From Methylomicrobium sp035916875 (GTDB lineage: Bacteria > Pseudomonadota > Gammaproteobacteria > Methylococcales > Methylomonadaceae): a DNA stretch of 18,677 nucleotides. Location of the stretch: the NCBI RefSeq assembly GCF_035916875.1, contig NZ_JAXUHN010000061.1, forward strand, positions 1 to 18,677. Reading direction: 5' to 3'. Below are positions 6,764-13,132 of this stretch, piece after piece. The notes under the pieces were generated by a model. That model did no database searches, had not been told where the DNA came from, and worked only from the letters and a program-made list of their open reading frames with translations. Within the stretch, counting starts at the first letter, position 1. Each line of letters opens with the position of its first letter. The translations under genes and the position numbers were made by a program.

Positions 6764-7152
6764 GATTTTCGATAAATCGCTTCAGGATCTTTCAGCACCG
6801 GCTCGATGGTTTGCCATCGATCGCTCTGCAATTGCCGGTAAAAACAGCTCTCGCGTCCGGTATGACAGGCAATGCCGCCTTGCTGTTCAATTTTAATCAG
6901 GATTACGTCTTCGTCGCAGTCGAGATAGATGCCGAGTACCTTTTGCCGATGGCCGGATTCCTCGCCCTTGCGCCATAGCTTGTTTCGCGACCGCGACCAA
7001 TAGACCGCATAACCCTCGGTTGCCGTCAACCGCAATGATTCGCGATTCATCCAGGCGAACATCAGAATCTTGCCGCTGTCCGCCTGTTGGGCGATCACCG
7101 GAACCAGACCGTCGGAAGTCCAGCGAATCTCGTCGAGCCAGGCTTCGCTCAT
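6760..7152 (-). CDS. hisI: Phosphoribosyl-AMP cyclohydrolase HisI
   Basis: A 130-residue enzyme that opens the adenine ring of phosphoribosyl-AMP, the third step of histidine synthesis. MFAWMNRESL (31-40) and YWSRSRNKLWRKGEESGH (51-68) are family signatures. DCDED at 78-82 binds magnesium, and Cys79, Cys96 and Cys103 in the ACHTGRESC context are the zinc ligands. The gene overlaps both hisF and hisE by the four-base ATGA arrangement. Confidence 0.95.
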   Translation of the reverse strand: MSEAWLDEIRWTSDGLVPVIAQQADSGKILMFAWMNRESLRLTATEGYAVYWSRSRNKLWRKGEESGHRQKVLGIYLDCDEDVILIKIEQQGGIACHTGRESCFYRQLQSDRWQTIEPVLKDPEAIYRKS

Positions 7153-7925
7153 GTCAGCCGCACCTCGATTCCGTGCGCGGCCATGTGCTCTTTAGCCTCT
7201 TGTATCGTATGTTCGGCGAAGTGGAAGATGCTCGCTGCGAGCACCGCGTCGGCCTTGCCTTGAATGATGCCGTCCACCAGATGATCCAGGTTGCCGACGC
7301 CGCCCGAGGCGATCACGGGAGCCGGGACGGCTTCGCTGATCGCGCGCGTCAACGGCAGATCGAAGCCTTCGCGGGTGCCGTCGCGGTCCATGCTGGTCAG
7401 CAGGATTTCGCCGGCGCCGTAGGCGACCATTTTTTGGGCCCAGCCGATCGCTTCGATGCCGGTCGATTTCCGGCCGCCGTGGGTAAATATTTCCCAGCGG
7501 TCCGGCTCGCCGGGCGCCGAGACTTTTTTGGCGTCGATCGCGACGACGATGCATTGCGAGCCGAAACGCTCGGCCGCTTCGCGCACGAATTCGGGGCGGG
7601 ATACCGCGGCGCTGTTGATGCCGACCTTGTCCGCGCCGGCGTTCAGCATCCGGCGAATGTCTTCGAGCGTGCGGATGCCGCCGCCGACCGTCAACGGAAT
7701 GAATACCTCGCCGGCGACCTGTTCGACCACATGCACCATTGTGTCGCGGTCGTGGTGAGTCGCTGTGATGTCGAGAAAGGTGATCTCATCCGCGCCTTCG
7801 CGGTCGTAGCGCCGGGCGATCTCGACCGGATCGCCGGCGTCGCGGATGTCGACGAATTTGACGCCCTTGACGACGCGCCCGTTATCGACGTCGAGGCAGG
7901 GAATGATGCGTTTGGCAAGACTCAT
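7149..7925 (-). CDS. hisF: Imidazole glycerol phosphate synthase, cyclase subunit HisF
   Basis: A 258-residue (beta/alpha)8 barrel. RIIPCLDVDNGRVVKG carries catalytic Asp12, and IVVAIDAKKV carries Asp131, the acid-base pair of this family. LTVGGGIRTLEDIRRML and the C-terminal VIASGGVGN bind the phosphate ends of the substrate. Together with HisH it converts PRFAR to imidazole glycerol phosphate and AICAR. It follows hisA by two bases. Confidence 0.97.
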   Translation of the reverse strand: MSLAKRIIPCLDVDNGRVVKGVKFVDIRDAGDPVEIARRYDREGADEITFLDITATHHDRDTMVHVVEQVAGEVFIPLTVGGGIRTLEDIRRMLNAGADKVGINSAAVSRPEFVREAAERFGSQCIVVAIDAKKVSAPGEPDRWEIFTHGGRKSTGIEAIGWAQKMVAYGAGEILLTSMDRDGTREGFDLPLTRAISEAVPAPVIASGGVGNLDHLVDGIIQGKADAVLAASIFHFAEHTIQEAKEHMAAHGIEVRLT

Positions 7926-7927
7926 GA

Positions 7928-8659
7928 TCAGAACGACTCGGCCAGTTTTTCGGCTTCGGCGAAATCGAGCGTGCCTTCGTAGATCGCGCGGCCGGTAATC
8001 GCGCCCATTACGCCGTCGCCGGCAATCTGGCCGAGCGCGCGGATGTCGTCCATGCTGGTGATTCCGCCCGAGGCGATCACCGGAATCCGGATCGCGCGCG
8101 CAAGCCTGGATGTCGCCTCGATATTGACGCCGGACATCATGCCGTCGCGCGAAATATCGGTGTAGATGATTGCCTCGACGCCGTCTTCCTCGAAATGTTT
8201 CGCTAGATCGATCACGTCATGCCGGGACAGTTTGGACCAGCCGTCGATCGCGACCTTGCCGTCCTTCGCGTCTAGGCCGACGATGATCCGGCGCGGATAT
8301 TCGAGCGCCATGTCGCGGACGAAATGTGGTGCGTTGACCGCCTTGGTGCCGATGATCACATATTCGACGCCGGCATTCAAATAAGCCTGGATCGTCTCCT
8401 CATCGCGGATGCCGCCGCCGATTTGAATAGGGATGTTCGGGAAGGCGTCGACAATCGCATGGATCACAGCCGCATTGCGCGGCCTGCCGGCAAAGGCGCC
8501 GTCCAGATCGACCAGATGCAGGCGTTTGGCGCCGAGATTAACCCAACGGCCGGCGACCGCGACCGGATCCTCGGAGAATACCGTGTCGTCTTCCATGCGC
8601 CCCTGCCGCAAACGGACACATTTGCCTTCTTTCAAATCAATAGCAGGTATTAACAACAT
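7928..8659 (-). CDS. hisA: ProFAR isomerase HisA
   Basis: A 243-residue half-repeat (beta/alpha)8 barrel. LIPAIDLKEGKCVRL carries catalytic Asp8 and IIVGLDAKDG carries Asp130. IQIGGGIRDEETI and IASGGITSMDDI are the two phosphate-binding loops. It performs the Amadori isomerisation that produces PRFAR for HisF/HisH. Its stop lies two bases before the hisF start, and 60 bases separate it from hisH. Confidence 0.97.
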   Translation of the reverse strand: MLLIPAIDLKEGKCVRLRQGRMEDDTVFSEDPVAVAGRWVNLGAKRLHLVDLDGAFAGRPRNAAVIHAIVDAFPNIPIQIGGGIRDEETIQAYLNAGVEYVIIGTKAVNAPHFVRDMALEYPRRIIVGLDAKDGKVAIDGWSKLSRHDVIDLAKHFEEDGVEAIIYTDISRDGMMSGVNIEATSRLARAIRIPVIASGGITSMDDIRALGQIAGDGVMGAITGRAIYEGTLDFAEAEKLAESF

Positions 8660-8719
8660 ACACGGATTTCCTCAACAGCAATTTTTAGAGTAATGATGAT
8701 CAACGATGGGAAGGGGCAG

Positions 8720-9355
8720 TCAGCCCGACCAGTGCAAAAAGTTTCGCAGCAGTTGTAAACCGGCGGTCTGGCTTTTCTCGGGGTGGAATTGCACCGCAAA
8801 GACATTGTCCTGGGCGAGCGCGCAGGCGAAGTCGTCCGGATAGGCGCTGGTGGCGGCCGTCGCTCGGTTGTCGTCGGGCCGGGCATAATAACTGTGCACG
8901 AAATAAAACCGGCTGTCCTGCGGAATGTCACGCCATAAAGGATGTGGGGTCTGATGCACCTGATTCCAGCCCATGTGTGGAATTTTGAGTCGATTGCCTT
9001 GATGATCGGTTAAATTGTCGGCAAAGCGGACGACATGTCCCGGAATCAGATTCAAGCCCGAGATGCCGCCGTTTTCCTCGCTGTCGCTCAACAAGGCCTG
9101 CATGCCGAGACAAATGCCGAGTAGCGGTTTGGTTTGCGCGGCTTGCCGGATAATCTCCGCTAGCCCGGTTTCGTGCAAGGCATGCATGCAATCGCGAATC
9201 GCGCCAACACCCGGAAATACCACCCGGTCTGCCTTTAATATGGCATTGCCGTCGGCGGTGAGAATGACATTGATTTCGGGGGCGGCATGCTGCAATGCTT
9301 TGACGATGGAATGCAGATTACCCATTCCGTAATCGATAACAGCGACGGATGACAT
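8720..9355 (-). CDS. hisH: Imidazole glycerol phosphate synthase, glutaminase subunit HisH
   Basis: A 211-residue class I glutamine amidotransferase. GICLGMQ contains the nucleophile Cys82. FHPEKS supplies His191 and Glu193 to complete the triad. VVFPGVGAIRD (45-55) forms the oxyanion-loop region. It provides ammonia to HisF. The start ATG at 9355 gives MSSVAVIDYGMGN, the standard beginning. Confidence 0.97.
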   Translation of the reverse strand: MSSVAVIDYGMGNLHSIVKALQHAAPEINVILTADGNAILKADRVVFPGVGAIRDCMHALHETGLAEIIRQAAQTKPLLGICLGMQALLSDSEENGGISGLNLIPGHVVRFADNLTDHQGNRLKIPHMGWNQVHQTPHPLWRDIPQDSRFYFVHSYYARPDDNRATAATSAYPDDFACALAQDNVFAVQFHPEKSQTAGLQLLRNFLHWSG

Positions 9356-9446
9356 AAGATTTTTAGGAGAAAGGCTCAGGCTAAAAGGAAAAAAAATCAG
9401 GAAACATTGTCGAATAAACTGTAGAAAGGTAACAATTTATGAAAGT

Positions 9447-10040
9447 TTAGAGGCTGCCTTTGGTGGAGGGCATGATGCCGGCCATGCGCGGGTCGTGGCT
9501 AACCGCCATCCGCAAGGCGCGGCCCAAGGCTTTAAAAATCGTTTCGGCGATGTGGTGCGCATTGACGCCTTTCAAATTGTCGATATGCAGCGTCACGCCG
9601 GCGTGATTCACGAAACCTTGAAAAAACTCGCGGAACAGGTCGACATCGAAGCGTCCGATCGACGCGCGCGGAAATTTGACCTCATAAAAGAGCCCCGGAC
9701 GCCCGGACAAATCGAGCGCGACCCGTGATAGCGCTTCGTCGAGCGGCACATAGGCATGACCGTAGCGGACGATGCCTTTTTTGTCGCCGACCGCTTTGGC
9801 AAAGGCCTGGCCGAGCGCGATGCCGATGTCCTCTACCGTATGATGCGCATCGATTTCAAGATCGCCATGGGCTTCGACTTCAATATCGATCAATCCGTGC
9901 CGGGCAATCTGGTCGAGCATGTGATCGAGAAACGGCACACCGGTGACGAACCGGGATTTGCCGGTGCCGTCCAGATTCAGGCTGATCTTGATTTGCGTTT
10001 CGAGCGTGTTGCGTTCGACTTCTGCGGTGCGAGGGGTCAT
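9447..10040 (-). CDS. hisB: Imidazoleglycerol-phosphate dehydratase HisB (monofunctional)
   Basis: A 197-residue manganese-dependent dehydratase with both duplicated metal-binding motifs: DAHHTVED at 64-71 and NAHHIAE at 160-166. GVPFLDHMLDQIARHG (34-49) is another family signature. It removes water from imidazole glycerol phosphate. No histidinol-phosphatase domain is fused to it, unlike E. coli HisB. The ATG at 10040 (MTPRTAEVERNT) is chosen because it has GGA upstream and matches family starts; the upstream frame extension looks random. It is the first gene of the minus-strand his-tat run, 91 bases before hisH. Confidence 0.96.
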   Translation of the reverse strand: MTPRTAEVERNTLETQIKISLNLDGTGKSRFVTGVPFLDHMLDQIARHGLIDIEVEAHGDLEIDAHHTVEDIGIALGQAFAKAVGDKKGIVRYGHAYVPLDEALSRVALDLSGRPGLFYEVKFPRASIGRFDVDLFREFFQGFVNHAGVTLHIDNLKGVNAHHIAETIFKALGRALRMAVSHDPRMAGIMPSTKGSL

Positions 10041-10207
10041 GATTCCGTTATTAAGATGCAATATCACGCTATTTTACTATGAACTGAAGCGTTTTTGCAG
10101 TAGCTGTTGATTTAGACCGGCAATTCTATTTTTCGAAATGGCGCGGCCGTGTGACGAATTTGGTCGTTACCCGTTATCGGAAATCAATGTTTGCTGCCGA
10201 TCATCGT

Positions 10208-10227
10208 TTACTTTTTTGCAAAAGTAA
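10208..10227. repeat. Perfect 8-bp hairpin
   Basis: TTACTTTT (10208-10215) and AAAAGTAA (10220-10227) are perfect inverted repeats around a TTGC loop, about 170 bases upstream of hisB. Similar ACTTTTGCAAAAGT segments occur in dispersed intergenic elements, so a repeat remnant is as likely as a terminator. Confidence 0.35.
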
Positions 10228-10584
10228 CGACGCCACCCCAAACCAATGGGGGATTTTTTCGATAAGCCAATGCCAGTTCCAATCACAGGCGTAGGGCTGT
10301 CGTTGCCGTGCTCGTTCGGAATTCATTGAAAAACGACGACTGCTTGTAACCTGCGATTCGTGTTGGAAGGCCGCCGACGTGGAGATTTAATTTAATTGAA
10401 GCGTTCAACCGTCGTATCCTGGTGGGCACCTACTGCTGATGCGGCGGGGTTGCAAAGCTGTGCAGGATTTGGGCGGATGGCGTCTACAGTGGGTGTTCGG
10501 CAGGGCGATCGCGCAATATTGCCGAGCTGCCGTTTGCCCCTTGATCTAAGAACCAATGCGAATCATTGCAAGAAAACCGGCGCC

Positions 10585-10609
10585 ATTCCGGCATGGATTG
10601 GCGGAATCC
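10585..10609. repeat. Repeat-like palindrome with ATTCCG/CGGAAT arms
   Basis: ATTCCG (10585-10590) pairs with CGGAAT (10602-10607), and GGATT (10595-10599) can alternatively pair with AATCC (10605-10609). The CATTCCGGCATGGATT wording resembles small dispersed repeats common between genes in many proteobacteria. Copies elsewhere in this genome cannot be checked here. Confidence 0.4.
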
Positions 10610-10700
10610 GGATCACAAGGCGGTGAAAAAACAGCCTTCATTGTCTAATTTAGGGTATGTTTAAATACGCCGGCAGTCATCCGTGGCTTTCGGATCTTGG

Positions 10701-10718
10701 CAATCCCTGCCGGGATTG
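10701..10718. repeat. CAATCCC/GGGATTG hairpin downstream of the DksA-like gene
   Basis: A perfect 7-base stem (10701-10707 with 10712-10718) with a TGCC loop, 57 bases beyond the DksA-like stop codon. It has no T tract on the minus strand, so it is more likely a repeat remnant than an intrinsic terminator. Confidence 0.35.
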
Positions 10719-10774
10719 ACGGCTTTTCTATTCGATCCGGTGCGATATTCAACAGAGCGTGATTGCCCACACAT

Positions 10775-11176
10775 CTATGGGCAACCTGAACTACCGATCT
10801 CATTCTTCGTTTTTTCGTAAAGCCGTTGACAGGCAACGCAACGCTTTGCAGTCGGATAGGAAAGCAGCCGCTTGAAATAAATGGGGAGCCCGCAGTCGAG
10901 GCAGATACCGAATCTGTCTTCGGTAATCCGCATCAACGCCGATTCGATATCCTTGATTTCGGTAAGGTAACGATTCAGGTCGATCGCCTTTAGTCTTGTC
11001 AACAGTTGCGTCAATGCACCGGCTGTAGCCTGGTAAACTGCTTCGGCAATTTTCTCGCTGCTTTCGTGGTCAATGGACATAAGCTCCTCATGCAGGTTCA
11101 AACGCACAATGGAGAAGCGGCTATACAACAGGTTTTTGAATTGTTCGACTTGGAACCCGGTCAGTTTTTCGGCCAT
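10775..11176 (-). CDS. DksA/TraR-family C4 zinc-finger protein
   Basis: A 133-residue protein. Residues 5-85 are predicted largely helical, like the coiled coil of DksA. CLDCG (92-96) and CVACQ (113-117) form a four-cysteine zinc site (Cys92, Cys95, Cys113, Cys116), with GLPIYFKRLLSYPTAKRC between them in the DksA/TraR style. DksA relatives enter the secondary channel of RNA polymerase and modulate initiation, often with ppGpp. The DxxDxA motif of the canonical DksA tip is not visible, so this is a paralogue and not DksA itself. The ATG at 11176 is preferred over the upstream frame because GGAGAGG lies eight bases upstream. A small coiled-coil protein gene lies upstream on the same strand. 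Confidence 0.8.
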   Translation of the reverse strand: MAEKLTGFQVEQFKNLLYSRFSIVRLNLHEELMSIDHESSEKIAEAVYQATAGALTQLLTRLKAIDLNRYLTEIKDIESALMRITEDRFGICLDCGLPIYFKRLLSYPTAKRCVACQRLYEKTKNEIGSSGCP

Positions 11177-11320
11177 GTCCGATCCTCTCCATTCATCGTT
11201 TGCACGGCATCCACCTCCGATGCGCCGCATGCACATCAATAGCTTTATTGGATTTGACGGAGGCAACGAAAATGAAGGCGGCCGCCATGAAAAATCGATA
11301 ACGTCTCTTATCCCAAATCC

Positions 11321-11587
11321 TCAGGAAGACAGCCGCCGGTGGATGTTTTTATAGGCAGACCTCAACTCTTCTCCGACAATTCGGGTTTTGTCGAGAAATT
11401 CAGCCGTTGTTTCCTTGCTTTCATCCACGATTTCGGCGAGCTTATCTTTAAAATGCCCCCACTTCCGTTCGCTCTCCTCCCATTCATCCTTCAAATCCGC
11501 GCCAGCCAGATGGAGCTGCAAGCGGATTTCATCGCGCTGCTGTTTGAGGGTTTCAGATAACTTAGTCAGATCTTCGTGCAGTTCCAT
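11321..11587 (-). CDS. Small coiled-coil protein, function unknown
   Basis: An 88-residue, highly charged, helix-forming protein without membrane segments or cysteines. Heptad-like spacing of Leu and Ile with many Glu and Lys suggests a coiled coil across most of its length. Two Trp residues lie in the central DEWEESERKWGHF segment. The second ATG (11587) is preferred to the one at 11593 because GGAGA lies six bases before it and only one base before the first. The gene is 144 bases upstream of the DksA-like gene in the same direction and may be co-transcribed with it. I do not recognise a named family. Confidence 0.7.
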   Translation of the reverse strand: MELHEDLTKLSETLKQQRDEIRLQLHLAGADLKDEWEESERKWGHFKDKLAEIVDESKETTAEFLDKTRIVGEELRSAYKNIHRRLSS

Positions 11588-11646
11588 GAACATTCTCCGA
11601 GAGGTTAAAGTACGTGCAAATTTATAGTATTTTCCAGTGCGCCGCT

Positions 11647-11678
11647 ATTGGTACGATTGCCTAGGTATTCATACCAAT
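11647..11678. promoter_or_regulatory. Nested palindromes upstream of the rhomboid gene
   Basis: ATTGGTA (11647-11653) and TACCAAT (11672-11678) are inverted repeats. Overlapping the right arm, GGTAT and ATACC (11664-11675) form a second perfect dyad around TC. Together they give three GGTA-type half-sites in the gap between the coiled-coil gene and the rhomboid gene. A regulator-binding site is plausible; no regulator is identified. Confidence 0.35.
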
Positions 11679-11858
11679 TGCGTTAGTACGTTATTTTCGC
11701 TAGAACGTGATTGCCGGCGGTTGAGTTTGGAATCCGAACTTACCGAAAATCCGCGCCGCTCGGGCAAGGCAATTGAAATCCTGTGGGATTCGGTTTACAT
11801 TGGCAACCAGGAACGGCTCAAACGGCCTGACGAATGTTACCCCATTAAGGAGGACTCC

Positions 11859-12614
11859 ATGTTTCCAATTCGCGATGAAAATCCCACCCTCCGTACCCCG
11901 GTCGCCACGATCGGGCTGATCGTGGTGAATCTTTTCATTTGGATGTTCGTTCAGGGCGCGGGCAGCGACGTGCCGCTGGCTAGATCGCTGTGCCTGTATA
12001 GCCTGATTCCGGGCGAATTGTTACATGCCGTACCGGTCGGTACGCGGCTAGACTTGGCGGAAAACATGGCCTGCGTGCTCGACGGCAAGGACGGTGTCGC
12101 TACCTTGATTACGCATGCGTTCATGCACGGCAGCTGGTTTCATATCATCACCAATCTTTGGTTTTTATGGATATTCGGCGACAACGTCGAAGATGCGATG
12201 GGGCCTTTCCGTTTTCTCTGCTTTTACGGTTTATGTATTCTGGCCGCTGCGGCCGCGCAGATCATGGCCGATCCTGACGCAATTACACCGATGGTTGGCG
12301 CATCCGGCGCGATCGGCGGTGTGATGGGTGCTTACGCAAGGCTCTATCCGAGAGCCTATGTGCTCACGCTGATTCCGTTGGGATTCTTTATCACCACCGC
12401 AGCGATTCCGGCAATTTACATGCTTGGCTTTTGGTTTTTTATCCAACTGATCAGCGCGATTCCCGCCGTCGGCGGTCCCGCGCAAATCGCCTTCTGGGCG
12501 CATGCGGGAGGCTTTGTCGCCGGTTTGCTTCTGATCAGGCCGATCAGCCGGCAGGATTATATCGACGAACATAACCGGCTGACGCCGGATCGGAGCGCAA
12601 AATATCGGCTTTGA
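11859..12614 (+). CDS. Rhomboid-family intramembrane serine protease
   Basis: A 251-residue inner-membrane protein with about six hydrophobic segments. HGSWFHIITNLWFLWIFGDN (90-109) contains the rhomboid HGxxxHxxxN motif (His90, His95, Asn99). GASG places the nucleophile Ser149, and AFWAHAGGFVAG supplies the catalytic His215. Rhomboids cleave transmembrane substrates within the bilayer; the substrate here is unknown. The long insertion between the first segment and the HGSW motif (residues 33-85) is a feature of the large bacterial rhomboid group. The ATG at 11859 is well supported by a strong AAGGAGG at 11847-11853, so the 74-codon upstream extension is not coding. Confidence 0.92.
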   Translation: MFPIRDENPTLRTPVATIGLIVVNLFIWMFVQGAGSDVPLARSLCLYSLIPGELLHAVPVGTRLDLAENMACVLDGKDGVATLITHAFMHGSWFHIITNLWFLWIFGDNVEDAMGPFRFLCFYGLCILAAAAAQIMADPDAITPMVGASGAIGGVMGAYARLYPRAYVLTLIPLGFFITTAAIPAIYMLGFWFFIQLISAIPAVGGPAQIAFWAHAGGFVAGLLLIRPISRQDYIDEHNRLTPDRSAKYRL

Positions 12615-12743
12615 TGTCCGCTCAGGTGTTGACAATGAGCCTCTAATCAATGTCGGGAAGCCTTGTCACATGGATTTGGGCTCATTCATCCCTCGACCGC
12701 TGAATTAAGGACTATTGACTGGGGAGCGATGGTTGGAAAGAAC

Positions 12744-13046
12744 ATGAGCAACGAGAAACGTCAATCGGTATTCAAACCGATCATGATTGACCTTGAGGCC
12801 GTTGCGGAAATCACCGGACTATCGGAATCTACGGTGCGGTCCCTGATTCGCGCGAACGATTTTCCGAAGCCACGCAAAGAACCTGCAAGGCGGTCATGCT
12901 GGTTATTGCGCGAAATCGAGGAGTGGGCGGAATCCCGTCCGGTGTCAGATTTTTTACCACCACCCAACACCGCGGCTGGCGTCCGTAATGGAAAACCTAA
13001 CTCTCAAAATGCTTTGCCAATAACTCAAGATGCTCAGACAAAGTGA
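12744..13046 (+). CDS. AlpA/excisionase-like DNA-binding protein
   Basis: A 100-residue protein with a MerR-like winged-helix core at residues 15-62. IDLEAVAEITGLSESTVRSL is the helix-turn-helix, followed by IRANDFPKPRKEP and RSCWLLREIEEWAESRP, the pattern of AlpA and phage excisionase proteins. Residues 68-100 are a polar, Pro/Asn-rich tail with no recognisable fold. AlpA proteins activate integrase or excision genes of phages and islands, but no integrase lies in the window, so this looks like an orphan or remnant. The start is uncertain: ATG 12744 has GGAAAG close upstream, while ATG 12729 has GGGAG only two bases away. Confidence 0.75.
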   Translation: MSNEKRQSVFKPIMIDLEAVAEITGLSESTVRSLIRANDFPKPRKEPARRSCWLLREIEEWAESRPVSDFLPPPNTAAGVRNGKPNSQNALPITQDAQTK

Positions 13047-13051
13047 GCAAC

Positions 13052-13109
13052 ATTTTTGCCGCTTGCTTGGGCTCGGATGCCCAAAACAAGCTTTCGCAAA
13101 AATAGCGGC
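13052..13109. terminator. Long imperfect hairpin between convergent genes
   Basis: Nested arms ATTTTTGC/GCAAAAAT (13052-13059, 13096-13103), GCTTG/CAAGC (13061-13065, 13087-13091) and TTGGGC/GCCCAA (13067-13072, 13079-13084) close a TCGGAT loop. GCCGCT/AGCGGC (13058-13063, 13104-13109) offers an alternative outer pairing. It begins six bases after the alpA-like stop and ends 24 bases before the stop of the convergent gene, so a bidirectional terminator is likely. Confidence 0.5.
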
Positions 13110-13132
13110 ACTATCAACACTAAACCAGGCTA

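Larger units (their letters stand above)
10041..10774. other. Gene-poor intergenic stretch with hairpins
   Basis: No convincing coding region lies here; the 76-codon plus frame at 10396-10626 has no recognisable protein and overlaps repeat-like sequence. The stretch must contain the hisB promoter on its left side. It also holds three hairpins (10208-10227, 10585-10609, 10701-10718), at least two of which resemble degenerate copies of dispersed repeats. Confidence 0.6.

Noticed and set aside
7020..7982. A 320-codon plus-strand open frame across hisI, hisF and the end of hisA
   Set aside because: It lies antisense to three genes with intact catalytic motifs and reads as a low-complexity Ala/Asp/Arg/Val protein, typical of a shadow frame in GC-rich coding DNA.
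10396..10626. A 76-codon plus-strand frame upstream of hisB
   Set aside because: No ribosome-binding site or recognisable domain, and its end coincides with a repeat-like palindrome.
11637..11858. A 74-codon N-terminal extension of the rhomboid protein
   Set aside because: A strong AAGGAGG precedes the internal ATG at 11859, the extension has no hydrophobic or family-like sequence, and it contains operator-like palindromes.
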